A stretch of DNA of 64,000 nt, from the NCBI GenBank assembly GCA_947311845.1, contig CAMZMU010000111.1, forward strand, positions 23,101,023 to 23,165,022. The letters run 5' to 3'. Position numbers and translations under genes: made by a program. Under the pieces are notes generated by a model. It was not told the DNA's origin and did not search any database. It saw only the letters and a program-made list of their open reading frames with translations. The stretch's first letter is position 1. Each line of letters begins with the position of its first letter. Below are positions 1-13,900 of the stretch, one piece after another. Source of the DNA: Poa pratensis (taxonomy: Eukaryota; Streptophyta; Magnoliopsida; Poales; Poaceae).

Positions 1-348
1 GGTCTGAGGAATAAGCTATCATATTTCTTTCCTATTGCAAATGATGAACATTGTGATACGATCCTATTGCAATACTTTGTTGGGTATGTCCACCACCTTA
101 TTCTACTAATAAGATGACCTCATTGTCAACCGACGTGACTGTCCATGACCGGGAATTCTCGATCAACAGTTGCCCAATGAACTAGTTTTATAGAGGCTTA
201 CTAGGGACTCTGGTTTGTCTATATATCACACGTGTATTAACAATTCCGATTAATACAGTTATAGCATGATACAAAACATATTATAAACTTAATGAGATAA
301 TGCAATAAATCCTCATTATTTATTTGCCTCTAGGGCATATCTCCAACA
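1..348 (-). repeat. Copia 3' LTR (partial at window edge)
   Basis: Identical by eye to 16765-17112. On the minus strand it begins TGTTGGAGATATGCCC at 348, the usual start of a widespread Triticeae Copia LTR group. The remainder lies left of the window. Confidence 0.9.
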
Positions 349-362
349 GTCTCCCGCTTGCA
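349..362 (-). other. Polypurine tract of Copia element
   Basis: The minus strand reads GCAAGCGGGAGAC directly before the LTR start at 348, the position and composition expected of the plus-strand priming site. Confidence 0.7.
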
Positions 363-3130
363 CTAGATTCAAATAAACTAGCTGCATTTCTGTACCAATC
401 ATACAACCTTATCATGTATAAGCGTTTATGATAATGCTTGCTCGTGGAAGAGGTTTCCTTCGGCCAGAACCTTTCATAACCGTAAGTTCTTTGCGAATTA
501 TTGACATCACCTTGTTTGATATCAACAAGCTATCTTTATAGCAAATATACATATTTGGCAACTAAGTGAGACTTTTGTTTCCCTGCGCTTACTCTGATCT
601 TATATCAGTTAATTGCATTAAAACACACTCAGTTTCAGAGAATACATTTTCTCTCCCAATCCTATGTAACTTCACAGTATCTAAATACTTTCATAATTAC
701 CTAAGTAGATCCTGACATTCTATTGTCAGCTTAATGCCTTAACCCTAAACGACTTGATCCTTATTTTCTCCAGTCATCCAGGTTGATCCTTTCTTAACAT
801 GACTTTGTTAAACTCATCATCCTTTCAGACTTGGAATAACCACATATTCCCAGTTTCTTTTAAACAACGGAAAAACTTGGTTTTACTAACGGTGAACACC
901 AATTCACCTTAGTATTTGTTCTTCTTGTAAGAACACTTGTCATATCACATCGAACATAATATGGTTCCATATGCTGCCGCCCTATCATGGCATAGAGGTG
1001 CAACATATTTTACAACCATTATTATTTTCTCTAGATTTACAAGGACCATTTCCTTGCCTCATCTTTTCTGACCTCTCAGAATTCAATCTAGAAAAACACT
1101 TCGACTTCTATTTTAAAATCATTGATCTATTCAAACAGATGCTCACATTTTAAAACATATATGATTTTATTGTAATTCCACAATTACTTCTAACTCATTT
1201 CCTAGTACCATCTATTATATGTCATTTACATATAAACACCTGACTTAGCTCCCACTCAAAAAATCATATTCACTTGAGATTGTGTAACTTACGGTGCTCC
1301 CACTCAAAATGTCAATTACATCTTATCTTGTGTAGCCCATAAGCTCCCACTTAATAATATGTCTCTTACATATTAATACGGTGAGCTGTCCTACTCCCAC
1401 TTAAATTATACAGATATAATTTCCTTCGATATTTCGGTCATAACCGAAATCTTTGATCATTTATCAAATCAAAAATTCCAAACACGATGTATTACTCATA
1501 ATACAAATCCAAAAGACTTTAGGCATGTCTACATCAAATGTAGTCAAACTATTTTGTTTTTGTCTAAGACATTTCTTTATGACAAAATCAGCTTTAAGTC
1601 CTTTTCATGGTTTCATTCTTTTCACACAACCTGTCATGTGAAAAATCAAGTAATCTTTTACTTAATAAGATACGAGCAACATTTACTATCATTATCTTAA
1701 ATTCAACCTTTTGGATTTATGACTCATTAGTCATGATTTGAATTTGGTATCACCTCAATTTCTTTGTATTTCGTAGGTATCCCTTGTTCCAGTAACAAGA
1801 CCATTAAATTACGAATATTAATATGTGACCGAACATAAAATATTCTTAATGCCTACTATTTATAAAAGCTCCTTACTTGAAAACATTATGATCTTTTATC
1901 ATCATTTTCCACTTCTGTTTGTAGAGTTTTTGTCACCGGAAAAATTCCGAAAACATTATCTCTCACACAACGATAACAAGGTCAATTACCTCATTTAAGG
2001 TTTTACTTTATTTCATATCCTAATTGAAACTTGCTTTCAACAAATCACCAAATTAGCAAAACTAATTTTGCCCTCATCGGTGTTCACTATATGAAATATA
2101 TATTCATCCCTATGAATATTTTACAAAGAACTATTTCGTATATGGTTTCATATTATCATATAATCCTATAAACCACGACACTAATATTTTGTCGTTCATA
2201 TGAATTTCAGGTGAAGTTTTCAAAATATGGGAGTTTACTTATTCTAACAAAATATATTCTACGCAACGTCTAAACTTTTAAGAGATAACTTTTAAGACCA
2301 TACTTTATTCATAATAAAGCATGATTATAATATTCACACAAATCAACACGCTTGATAATATTACAATTTGTGAACCGAATTCACAAGTCCTTTTTTGATA
2401 AAAAAATCTTTAAAATCCTTATTACTATAATCCAATTATAATAGCCTGATTTTATATCCTTCTTTTCCTCTGAAAAATCCTATTGATCTAATCAAATATT
2501 TCCAGATAATTGTATCTTTCAGCAAATACCTTTTATTTACTTAGTCATACAATAAAAGTCGCAATAATAATTTTCACTACTCAATTTAATTCAACAATCA
2601 TCTTGTATGATTTCAAATTAAACTTCTTCTCATATTGACATATCAATATTTTCAATCATCATGTCTCAATTAGACATAATGTATGCAAATACACAAGATC
2701 AAAGTATCTAAAATAATGGCAACATTAATATGATTAAAATTTCGGTAGTGTATTTAATTATTGACTTAGGATATTTATTTTAGCATTTATATCCACCGTG
2801 CTATCATTGGGATTAATACACGAATAACTTGTTCATAATCGAAACGTGACCATAAGAAACTTTATTAATAATAAAAACAACTTGCTTGTTCCTTACAAAT
2901 ATGAATAACTTGTCTCACCAAATGTGAGACACACTTATTACAATCACTCTCAAACTCGATTACAAAAACTCTTATTCGAAACTACTAATCAAAAACTGAT
3001 AACTATGGGCGTGAAAAACTCCTTGGCCAGCAACTACTTTCGCTTGCCTTCATTCTGCAACATCATGTCATACTCTGCAGCAATCCTTTTATATTCCGGT
3101 GTTGTTTCAATAAACAGGACATAAGTATCA
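363..3130 (-). other. AT-rich non-coding part of Copia element
   Basis: About 2.8 kb of AT-rich sequence between gag and the 3' LTR on the minus strand, where pol would be expected. The few ORFs are short and resemble nothing I recognise. Four copies of a minus-strand AGTGGGAG-type motif lie at 1247-1402. No gene is called. Confidence 0.6.
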
Positions 3131-3136
3131 AATACT

Positions 3137-3829
3137 TTAATATAAACAAATGCAAGAAATAACAATTATTACTTGTATATCAAATATACCTTGCGTGTTA
3201 TCGATTTCTCCTTCAATGGGTTCTACCTCAACATCTTTGATTTCGACCAGGAAATCATTGAAGAGGAGTGAATCAGCGTTGATCACATATTCATTGACAA
3301 GCTCCTCATAACTAGGAGGAAGAGAACGCAACACTGCTTGTATTGCAAAAGTATCCGCCATCCAGTAGCCACACATATTTGTGAGATCATCGTGTATGTC
3401 AAACATATTACACAAATGTGTTTCCAAGCAGGTATGTTCTTCCATCTTGAGTGAAAGAAAATTATCCAGCTGGCTGTACTGCTCAACTTTTATTGGGTTC
3501 CTAAACCAACATTTGAGATCATCTATCATCACAATAGGTTCCATGTGGCGAAACTGAACTTTCAGCTCATGATCCATGCAGGTATACATCGTGCATTGGA
3601 CACTCCAGAAAATGTCCTTGCGTTGGCGAAACTGTTCTTTCGCCTCTGCACATGCGGAGTCTCCCGGTTTATCTCCTAAGAATTCTTATATCATGTAGGG
3701 AATATCATTTTGGAAGAGGACGTTTTTCAGGCTTCTGTACCACATCATGAAGTTGGATCCATTGTTTCTAAGACTCTCTTTTCTAATAAAATGGTTGAAC
3801 TCGAGAGTTTCTTCCTTAGGGTAAATCAT
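3137..3829 (-). pseudogene. gag: Copia gag relic (UBN2/gag-polypeptide type)
   Basis: The minus-strand reading contains hallmarks of plant Copia gag: an N-terminal stretch with NGSNFMMWYRSLKNVL, then KEQFRQRKDIFWSVQCTM, and near the C-end LRSLPPSYEELV, the usual 'LP.SY..FV' block. The longest open piece is 150 codons (3137-3589). Upstream, an in-frame stop lies near 3688 and a frameshift is likely near 3720, so no intact protein is made. No CCHC zinc knuckle or protease follows. Gag normally packages the element RNA into cytoplasmic particles. Here the region is probably only a remnant, with any mobility depending on proteins from relatives. Confidence 0.7.
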
Positions 3830-4304
3830 GATCTACAGAGATAATTTGCAAAGAACAGGTAAGGCTAAGTTTATAATAATTTGAGTTTACTTTAATAATC
3901 ATATTATCAAACACACTCCACTAAGAGAATTATCCCTAAAAATTGTATTAGCGATTACACGATCCTAATTAACTGTACTGCCCCCGATCGTCACAGCCGG
4001 CAGCACAGCTTCAAAGGTGGACATCGTAATGTCGATCACAACAAACATGTGACTCATGCTCGATCTTTCGATCTTCCCGTGTTCCGAGGCTATATCTGTA
4101 CATACTAGGCTCGCCAAACAAACCTCGGTGTTTTTGCGCGTGCAACATGGCTTACACCCACTGTATGCGAACGACGAAATGTATGACACCCGATCGTCAC
4201 GGCCTGCCTCATAACGTAGAACTTTCTTGGTGGTGCACACCGAGGGAGAACACAATTTTGGGTATTTTATTAGGGATCATCCTATTATAGCTACCGTCGT
4301 ATAT
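3830..4304. other. Copia internal sequence, no gene seen
   Basis: About 475 bases between the gag relic and the nested Gypsy insertion. It has a 96-codon minus-strand ORF (3965-4255) that I do not recognise and do not call. The sequence resumes at 14763 beyond the nested element. Confidence 0.5.
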
Positions 4305-4309
4305 CTTAT
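4305..4309. repeat. Target site duplication CTTAT, left copy
   Basis: CTTAT lies directly before the LTR start at 4310 and again at 14758-14762 directly after the right LTR. The 5-bp length fits an LTR retrotransposon. Confidence 0.9.
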
Positions 4310-7300
4310 TGTAACAGCCCAAAGCTGAAAACCTAAAAACCCGAATAAAAATTCCACTTTTGTGTTGCATTGCATCATGGCATCCATATTAAATTGCTAA
4401 ACACATAAAACACTTGGTTTGGCACCACCTTAAAACGAATGCCAAACTTGACTTTACAAATTCAAAACAATAAAAGTGTTCAAACTTGCAAAAACAATCC
4501 CTTGACATTGTATATTTGTCCAGGAAGTTCCAAGAGTTCAAAATTAATATTTTGAGTTGCTTCAAATTTCCAAATGACTATGGATTGGTATTTGAGCAAA
4601 CTACTCTATTTTCAACCCGGTGTTTAAATGTTGTCCAAAAACATTTTATTCTGAGACAATAAAATTTGTTGGAGCTTCTACTTTTGCCAAGGAAGTCCAA
4701 AAGTTCCAACTAAAAAGATTTGCAAACTATTTGGTTTTGTAAAATAAAATAAGTGGAGAGAAACTAAAATTGCCTGTGGGCAATATCTATTTTTATTCTC
4801 CTACCAAATGAGTTTCAAATATTCTGGAAAAATTAGGGGAACTTCATATCGATATAAAGATACTCCCCAAAAATTTGCATGATTTTTTGGAAATGTATAA
4901 CTGCCTCTTTTAAATCAAAAACAGTGCACACAATACCGAAAAGGACTTGGCTGTGATGGTTTTAAAACTTCCAAGGGCCTTTTTGGAAAATCGTCTTCAT
5001 CTCCTTCGTCGCTGTAGCGACCGTGCGGGCAAGCGCAAGCTCGCGCCGCACCAGCACCCTGCCGCGCCGGGGCCCTCCCCCCTCTGCCTCCACTCGCTGG
5101 AAGAGGAGCACCCGAGACCACGTGCTGCCCCCATTTCCCCGCTCACCTGCTCCCCTCCTCTTTCTTCTTCTCCCTCTAGCTCGCGCCATGGCCGCCGAGC
5201 TTGCCGTGTGCGTCGCCGCCGTTTGAGCTCGTCCCCGACAAATCGCGCAACACCACGAGAACCGCCTCGCCGTGCTGATCCTCCACACGCAAGGAATCGA
5301 CACGGAGCGCCGCCATCCCGCCGCGCCACCGCCGTTTCCCCGCACGGCCAACCGAGCTCCGCCGCGGGAATACGCCGCCGCCACGCCTCCTCCGGCTTCC
5401 CCGACCACTCCACCTTGCTGAGGGTGAGCTCGCCGTCCTGCGGGACATCCCCAACCTCCCTCCCCCTGCTCTGTGCCTCGCCGTCGTGCGAGATGGAGCA
5501 CGGCCAGCCGCCGTGGCCGCGCCGGTGTCGTGCACGAACACGTCGCTGCACGGCCTCGTGGTCACCCACCGCACGCTCACGAGCACGCACACGTCGCCCC
5601 GTTGGACCTCTCCGTGCCCTCCCCGCTCCTCCTAGCGCGTGCCGGAGCCGTGCCGCGCGCCGGAGTTCGACGCCCTGCTCGCGCGCGCCCGGCCACGAGA
5701 CCGGCCTAAACCGGCCTTGGTGCCGTTCCTCTCTGGGCCTTGTCCGGCCTTTGGACCGGCCCAGCCGGGCTGAGAGCCGGAAGGCTCTGTGACGGGGCCG
5801 GCCTCACAACCGGTCCAGACCGGCCTCACTGCCGGCCCCCTCTGCTAGCAGGCCGGCCTGCCAGCCGGCCCAACCGGGCTGGAGGCCGGGTACACTGTTT
5901 TTTTCCTGCGCTGCTCTTTTTCCTTTTCCTCTCCCTCTTGCGCATGCTTCCGGCTACTCCCTCGCGCACTTAGGGACATCGACTCCGATGTTTGTCATGT
6001 TCTACCCCCCTCTCTCTCTCGAGTGCGAGTAATCGATTTCTTCGTTGATTAAAAATAACTCAACTAATTTAATAAGTTCAAAAGGAGGAAATTCTAAAAT
6101 ATAATAACTTTTTACCCGGACATCAGAAAAATGTGTTCGAGGTACCAAAATGTTCAGAAAATTGTGAGCTATCCAGAATCATCATCATGCATATTTGATC
6201 ACAATTCCAATAATGTACCTATAGTAGTAATTATAATCACTAAGTTTAAATATGGGTTGTGCCAATTATTGCCAAATAATTTGGGACAATTCATTTAAAT
6301 TGTGGATCATGTCTAGGATCACTCTGTTGCATTAAAAGGTCATATCATCATTTTTGTATGCATTGCACAAATGCCATGTGTTGATGGTTGTTTCTTTTCC
6401 GGTGTTGTTTGTGTGTCGGTAGATCGAGGAGTTGAGGTGCAACTACAATCGTTCGACGACTCCTACTACCTTTTATCTCGTCAAGGCAAGCGTAATCCCC
6501 CCCTCTGAGCATGTCTCCTCCTATATTTTGCAATTATTTTCCCCACTATAATATTGCATTCGGTTCCAAATGTCTTTTGCTTGAACTAGAGTATCCTACT
6601 AGTTGCATTAGAAATCTACTGCCATTTACCTGTATCCCTCCTAATATCCATAGGATTTAAGTGTTGGCCAAAGATAAGTATATTTGCTATGTATATGCTT
6701 AGCCATGCTTAGTTTAAAGGCTTGCAGGTCCGGTGGATGTTTCAATTGTTGGAACAGGTATGGAATAACCGGATGTGATGGAAAGTGATGGTGGTGGTTA
6801 ATAATTTGCTTAAAGGTGGGGATGAGAGGCCACATGGAATGTGGTGGGTTGTCTCGTTCTCGCCGCCTAGGTGCGAGTTCTCCCCTTCGAGCCAAGACTA
6901 AGCGTGCAACCATGCGTGAGGCCTATGCAATTGCAGGAACCCTCATAGACTAAATAACTCGGGCGGGGCTAGCCAGGGTCCTCTAGTTCGATTTTCCATT
7001 TGCGCGTGCGTGATGATGGTGGAATGAACTGAGATGAGGATGGTGGTGTTAGGAAAATGAGTGGCCGTGGGGCGGGTGTGTGATCCTGGCAGCCCTACCG
7101 CCACTGATGATCCTGGAAAGTCCTTAACGAGGGAGAAGTCGACACCGCTCCCACCCAGCCGGCTTTCCCAGGAAGAGAGCTAAGTGTACAGGTAATGGGC
7201 CGGACGGTACGCGTGGCGAAGGAACTGGGGCCCCTCGGGACTCCGGGGACTTCCACTTTGTACACCCCTGCAGGGTTAAATCTTTTCGAAAAGCCGTGTC

Positions 7301-8130
7301 CACGGTTATGGACGACTTGGTGACGGATTCAGGGATCATAGAATAACTTCAACAGAATGATTAAAACTTGGGTACTAGAGGTACCACTCAAGATTGTAAG
7401 GTTGACTTCCTCGAGGGTGATTCGGGGAGGTGCCTTTGATGAACAGGTACAAGTGGTGATGATGGTGATGTTGTTGAGATGGTGGTCTCAAGAAAAGAGT
7501 TACTCCTTACCTCTTTTGAAAATCTTCTGTTTAGTCGATGCCATGGATTATTTGTTTATTTCAATAAAATCAGCTTTATGCAAAAGAGCCATAAAACTTT
7601 GAAAGCTTCATTCGAGCATATATTAGCTCTTAATCTTGCGAGTTCGTCGAACTCAACGTCCTTGCTTTGTTTCAGGAACGTCGACGAGTAGTCTGGGGTT
7701 CCCAGGTGGCAGCTTGGGACAACCCGGAACAGCTGGCGCTGGATGTTTGTTTGTAGGCCTCTTAGGCCATATTTTGGGTTCTTGTTGTTTAGAACAACCA
7801 TTTTCGCTTCCGCTTGTTGTATTGTTGGGTCAGTGACCTCTGAATGTAATTTGCTATCTTTCTCTACTATAAGAGTTGAACTATAGGTTTTTTTGTGTCG
7901 TAGAGTCTGTGATGTGCCAGTTGTTCCACAAGTCTTGATCTTATTATTATGCTTTGATAGTTGTGCCCGTGTTAAGGCATCGATCGGGGTGTTGTGTTGT
8001 TGGGAGAGGTGTGCCCAGCAACGCCTGCCAAAGGTTTTGGCCGGGGATTGGTAAACCCGTAACCTCCGGTGGTATCGCTTAACCGGTGACACACAGCATC
8101 ACTGTATAGTAGTCGGGTCGGGGCGCCACA
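4310..8130 (+). repeat. Gypsy 5' LTR (3821 bp)
   Basis: Begins TGTAACAGCCC and ends GGCGCCACA. It contains an AT-rich first 600 bases, then a very GC-rich block (about 5020-5900) with many CCGGCC motifs, then mixed sequence. ORFs across the GC-rich block occur on both strands in several frames, as expected from composition, so none is called. Confidence 0.92.
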
Positions 8131-8133
8131 AGT

Positions 8134-8146
8134 TGGTATCAGAGCC
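8134..8146 (+). other. Primer-binding site (initiator tRNA-Met type)
   Basis: TGGTATCAGAGCC lies three bases after the 5' LTR end, complementary to the 3' end of plant initiator tRNA-Met. Confidence 0.85.
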
Positions 8147-10923
8147 AGGTTTCGATCCTGGGACCTGTGGGTTATGGGCCCACTTGCTCCCGTTGCGCTA
8201 CAATCCGAAGCTTCATGTGCCGAGAAACCATCTGGAGTGCGACAAAATTCCTAACAACCCGGTTGGTTACGAACCCTTGTATCCCTATCAAGTTTAATTT
8301 CTTAATCCTTTCTCTTGGGTTTTAACCCACGGACTTGAACAGAAGGTCCCGGATTGTGCCAACTAGAGGGTGTTAAGTTGTGATTACTTAACTCTCGCTA
8401 GTAGCACATGATGCTGATCTTCAACCCAAGTCCCATCTTGTTGTTCCCTTGCCAGTTATCCAAAGCATTATTGTCCTTACTCTATGTACTTGAGTGGACA
8501 TTAATGTTTCCGACTCAACCATCCGGCTATGTGCCACACCTCCGTTGGCTACTTCACTTCAGCTTTTCCCTAGCCTTGTTCTAGGTTCAGTATTGGAACC
8601 ATCGGGTTTACGACAAGGATTCTTCTAGCACGTCTCCCAACTGTGTTCATGACTCTGTTGCATCTCTCCCTTTTGTGCATGGTTATCACAATTGAGTAAT
8701 AACCGGTGCATCTCCAACATCTGAGGTTTTCCTTGAGCATGTTTGTTACTCTAGCTCTTCTTTCCGATCCTTGTCTTCCGTTTGACCGTCATGTTTCCAC
8801 CGTGCAATGGTGTGCTCCGATGCAAGTCACTCCCTTGATCTGTCAAGACTGTCCGCTTCGTCTTGTTAGGAGAAATAAACCCCCTTATTCTGTCCACTTC
8901 TCGGGGTCATGTCAAAGTATCGTAATCTGCAGAATAAGGGCCTTGTCTAGTTTTCGTTCTGTTCCATCTTAGAGTGTCACACTCTTGCATATCAAAGTAT
9001 TGTGATAAGTATCATGATCCTGATGATGAAGTGATGCTCCCACACTTTGTTACTCTTCGTTCTCCGAGTGACTTGTACTCCAGGATGATAAAGCGTAAAC
9101 AATGATGTGGCTATCGGATATTCTCAGCAGTTCCCACTGCGCGGGAACCCAAGGACATTCCTCGTCCTCCTTAGCATGATTGGTTATCCGATCAATAAGC
9201 TGAATTCGATTGTGTTACCAAGTTCCCTCTCTCTGGTGCCCTTCCTCGGCCAAAGAGCTAGGTTCACGCCGAAACTCCCAAGACCACCTCGTCGTGCTTT
9301 GAATGGCATGATTCTCTCTCGAACTCAAAACCTCCCGATGGATCGTGATATTCTGTTGTTCCTTCCAGAAGTATCGCCAGGTTGTCGCCTATCCAATCTC
9401 AACATCACGGACAACTCTTTTCTGGTTCCCTGAACAACTCCTTTCGTGTTGGATGTCCTGAATTATTTCTCTATCGGTGATAGTTCCTCTCTCAAAGGGA
9501 TGTCTAGTCTATTCATGTTGAAACAAGGTGGTATCTCTTCTTTGGATATACTACCCTCCAAATCTTTTGATTTTGATTTGGGTTACCGTCAAATCACACT
9601 CCGACCGACCTACGGGAATGTGTTAATCTGAGCAATGTCTATGCAGTTCATGTGACATATAAGTCGACCATCTTGGAGTAACGAGATAAGTTGGTTGTTG
9701 AGTCCATCAACTACCTCTTATCTTCCTCCATGTTTGAGAAGATTTATATGGAATAGCGGGCGTAGCATTGTAAACTTGTTAGCACTAACTTGTGTGGTCC
9801 AAGGCATGTGTTCTCGAGGTTAGCAATGACTTTCTTGGTTCACGTGCAATTGCTGAAAGGTGTCGCCGTGGATCTGAGTAAATTGACTTGTCTCCTCGGA
9901 ATCATCCCAACTCAATCCCGTGTGTGCCAATCCTCTTGGTATGGTACGTTGTCACCTCCCTTCCTTGAGAAATTTCATCTATGCCTCCAAGCCACTAGTG
10001 GAACTGTTCAAGAAGGAGAAGGATTACAGGAAATCCTTTTTCTTTCTTAGCTGTTCCCCAAGAAGGGCTCATCGGTGTCTCATTGCAAGTAATTCATGTA
10101 AGTGCAGGTTGTCTTCGGACAGTTGCTCTTCCGCGGGTTCCGCAATCTCGTTCCTCCTTTGGAGTTGGACATTCTAGTCTAGCTCTTGGGGTTCTAGCAA
10201 ATGTAATCCGTTGGTATCCTCGGCAAGATTTCCTATCCATACATGTGGAGTCTGAAGTATCTTTACACTTACCAGACTTGACTCGCAATCAGAAATGACG
10301 GTTGGTGATCCTTAAGAAGCTTGTCTCTTGACCCCGATGTTTAGAACCTCAAGAAGTTTTCCCGATACTATTGTTCTCGGAGTGTCTAAAGTCAGTTTCT
10401 GAAGTTCTCTTGGTACATCTTCCCGATATTCCTCATGTGCTTTGAAAATGCTCCTCCGTGGGGAAAGTTCTACTCAAGCCGACTAGTACAAGTCACCTCT
10501 TCATCTGTGGGAATCTTGTTTAACATTCGTCTTCAGAAACTTAAAGCCTTGTGCAAAGTTCGTATTCTGAATCTTTGAGGAAACAGTTGTCTACACTTTG
10601 GAAACTCCTTGTCAATCTCCCGTCACCCGCATGTGTCTCCCAACTGTCAACTCAAAGGATGTTTGAAGTCTCTTTCTAAAATTTCTACTAGGAGGTACTC
10701 GGGTGGTGCATCTTCCCCTAGATTCATCCTGCCGGAGAGTCTTCCCTTCCTTCCCTATGGTGTACTCTGTTCGTGACCTCGGAGTGAAGCCGATGAAGAT
10801 CTTCATGATGCCCTCGGTCAACCTCTTCAAGAAAGAAGCCACCTGAAGCGAGAAGGTCGTGTAGTACCGTTGTAACCTTCTTCCCTCTTTCCTACTCTTA
10901 GAATCTCGGGACGAGATTCCTGT

Positions 10924-10937
10924 AAGGAGGGTAGAGT
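10924..10937 (+). other. Polypurine tract of Gypsy element
   Basis: AAGGAGGGTAGAG lies immediately upstream of the 3' LTR. The preceding CGGGACGAGATTCCTGTAAGG is a sequence context common in plant Ty3/Gypsy elements. Confidence 0.8.
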
Positions 10938-13900
10938 TGTAACAGCCCAAAGCTGAAAACCTAAAAACCCGAATAAAAATTCCACTTTTGTGTTGCATTG
11001 CATCATGGCATCCATATTAAATTGCTAAACACATAAAACACTTGGTTTGGCACCACCTTAAAACGAATGCCAAACTTGACTTTACAAATTCAAAACAATA
11101 AAAGTGTTCAAACTTGCAAAAACAATCCCTTGACATTGTATATTTGTCCAGGAAGTTCCAAGAGTTCAAAATTAATATTTTGAGTTGCTTCAAATTTCCA
11201 AATGACTATGGATTGGTATTTGAGCAAACTACTCTATTTTCAACCCGGTGTTTAAATGTTGTCCAAAAACATTTTATTCTGAGACAATAAAATTTGTTGG
11301 AGCTTCTACTTTTGCCAAGGAAGTCCAAAAGTTCCAACTAAAAAGATTTGCAAACTATTTGGTTTTGTAAAATAAAATAAGTGGAGAGAAACTAAAATTG
11401 CCTGTGGGCAATATCTATTTTTATTCTCCTACCAAATGAGTTTCAAATATTCTGGAAAAATTAGGGGAACTTCATATCGATATAAAGATACTCCCCAAAA
11501 ATTTGCATGATTTTTTGGAAATGTATAACTGCCTCTTTTAAATCAAAAACAGTGCACACAATACCGAAAAGGACTTGGCTGTGATGGTTTTAAAACTTCC
11601 AAGGGCCTTTTTGGAAAATCGTCTTCATCTCCTTCGTCGCTGTAGCGACCGTGCGGGCAAGCGCAAGCTCGCGCCGCACCAGCACCCTGCCGCGCCGGGG
11701 CCCTCCCCCCTCTGCCTCCACTCGCTGGAAGAGGAGCACCCGAGACCACGTGCTGCCCCCATTTCCCCGCTCACCTGCTCCCCTCCTCTTTCTTCTTCTC
11801 CCTCTAGCTCACGCCATGGCCGCCGAGCTTGCCGTGTGCGTCGCCGCCGTTTGAGCTCGTCCCCGACAAATCGCGCAACACCACGAGAACCGCCTCGCCG
11901 TGCTGATCCTCCACACGCAAGGAATCGACACGGAGCGCCGCCATCCCGCCGCGCCACCGCCGTTTCCCCGCACGGCCAACCGAGCTCCGCCGCGGGAATA
12001 CGCCGCCGCCACGCCTCCTCCGGCTTCCTCGACCACTCCACCTTGCTGAGGGTGAGCTCGCCGTCCTGCGGGACATCCCCAACCTCCCTCCCCCTGCTCT
12101 GTGCCTCGCCGTCGTGCGAGATGGAGCACGGCCAACCGCCGTGGCCGCGCCGGTGTCGTGCACGAACACGTCGCTGCACGGCCTCGTGGTCACCCACCGC
12201 ACGCTCACGAGCACGCACACGTCGCCCCGTTGGACCTCTCCGTGCCCTCCCCGCTCCTCCTAGCGCGTGCCGGAGCCGTGCCGCGCGCCGGAGTTCGACG
12301 CCCTGCTCGCGCGCGCCCGGCCACGAGACCGGCCTAAACCGGCCTTGGTGCCGTTCCTCTCTGGGCCTTGTCCGGCCTTTGGACCGGCCCAGCCGGGCTG
12401 AGAGCCGGAAGGCTCTGTGACGGGGCCGGCCTCACAACCGGTCCAGACCGGCCTCACTGCCGGCCCCCTCTGCTAGCAGGCCGGCCTGCCAGCCGGCCCA
12501 ACCGGGCTGGAGGCCGGGTACACTGTTTTTTTCCTGCGCTGCTCTTTTTCCTTTTCCTCTCCCTCTTGCGCATGCTTCCGGCTACTCCCTCGCGCACTTA
12601 GGGACATCGACTCCGATGTTTGTCATGTTCTACCCCCCTCTCTCTCTCGAGTGCGAGTAATCGATTTCTTCGTTGATTAAAAATAACTCAACTAATTTAA
12701 TAAGTTCAAAAGGAGGAAATTCTAAAATATAATAACTTTTTACCCGGACATCAGAAAAATGTGTTCGAGGTACCAAAATGTTCAGAAAATTGTGAGCTAT
12801 CCAGAATCATCATCATGCATATTTGATCACAATTCCAATAATGTACCTATAGTAGTAATTATAATCACTAAGTTTAAATATGGGTTGTGCCAATTATTGC
12901 CAAATAATTTGGGACAATTCATTTAAATTGTGGATCATGTCTAGGATCACTCTGTTGCATTAAAAGGTCATATCATCATTTTTGTATGCATTGCACAAAT
13001 GCCATGTGTTGATGGTTGTTTCTTTTCCGTGTTGTTTGTGTGTCGGTAGATCGAGGAGTTGAGGTGCAACTACAATCGTTCGACGACTCCTACTACCTTT
13101 TATCTCGTCAAGGCAAGCGTAATCCCCCCCTCTGAGCATGTCTCCTCCTATATTTTGCAATTATTTTCCCCACTATAATATTGCATTCGGTTCCAAATGT
13201 CTTTTGCTTGAACTAGAGTATCCTACTAGTTGCATTAGAAATCTACTGCCATTTACCTGTATCCCTCCTAATATCCATAGGATTTAAGTGTTGGCCAAAG
13301 ATAAGTATATTTGCTATGTATATGCTTAGCCATGCTTAGTTTAAAGGCTTGCAGGTCCGGTGGATGTTTCAATTGTTGGAACAGGTATGGAATAACCGGA
13401 TGTGATGGAAAGTGATGGTGGTGGTTAATAATTTGCTTAAAGGTGGGGATGAGAGGCCACATGGAATGTGGTGGGTTGTCTCGTTCTCGCCGCCTAGGTG
13501 CGAGTTCTCCCCTTCGAGCCAAGACTAAGCGTGCAACCATGCGTGAGGCCTATGCAATTGCAGGAACCCTCATAGACTAAATAACTCGGGCGGGGCTAGC
13601 CAGGGTCCTCTAGTTCGATTTTCCATTTGCGCGTGCGTGATGATGGTGGAATGAACTGAGATGAGGATGGTGGTGTTAGGAAAATGAGTGGCCGTGGGGC
13701 GGGGTGTGTGATCCTGGCAGCCCTACCGCCACTGATGATCCTGGAAAGTCCTTAACGAGGGAGAAGTCGACACCGCTCCCACCCAGCCGGCTTTCCCAGG
13801 AAGAGAGCTAAGTGTACAGGTAATGGGCCGGACGGTACGCGTGGCGAAGGAACTGGGGCCCCTCGGGACTCCGGGGACTTCCACTTTGTACACCCCTGCA

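Larger units (their letters stand above)
8131..10937 (+). pseudogene. Degenerate Ty3/Gypsy internal domain with pol relic
   Basis: There is no open frame beyond about 110 codons. Recognisable scraps, in the expected order, are DFDLGYRQITLRP near 9570-9615 (from the reverse transcriptase 'D..SGYHQI.IRP' block), GVAVDLSKL near 9860-9885 and NFIYASKPLVELFKKEKD near 9970-10020 (from the RT/RNase H connection, normally 'NFSKIAKPLTELLKKE'). They lie in different frames and are separated by stops. Integrase is not recognisable. Reverse transcription of this copy would need enzymes supplied by a related element. Confidence 0.65.

Noticed and set aside
4947..5792. 281-codon ORF, repeated at 11575-12420, that could look like a conserved gene
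   Set aside because: It is identical because it lies in both LTRs of one young element. Long ORFs also occur there in other frames and on the other strand, as expected for GC-rich sequence, and the product is low complexity (Arg, Pro, Ser).
7556..8092. 178-codon minus-strand ORF, repeated at 14183-14719
   Set aside because: Within the same LTR pair, antisense to the element and without recognisable motifs.
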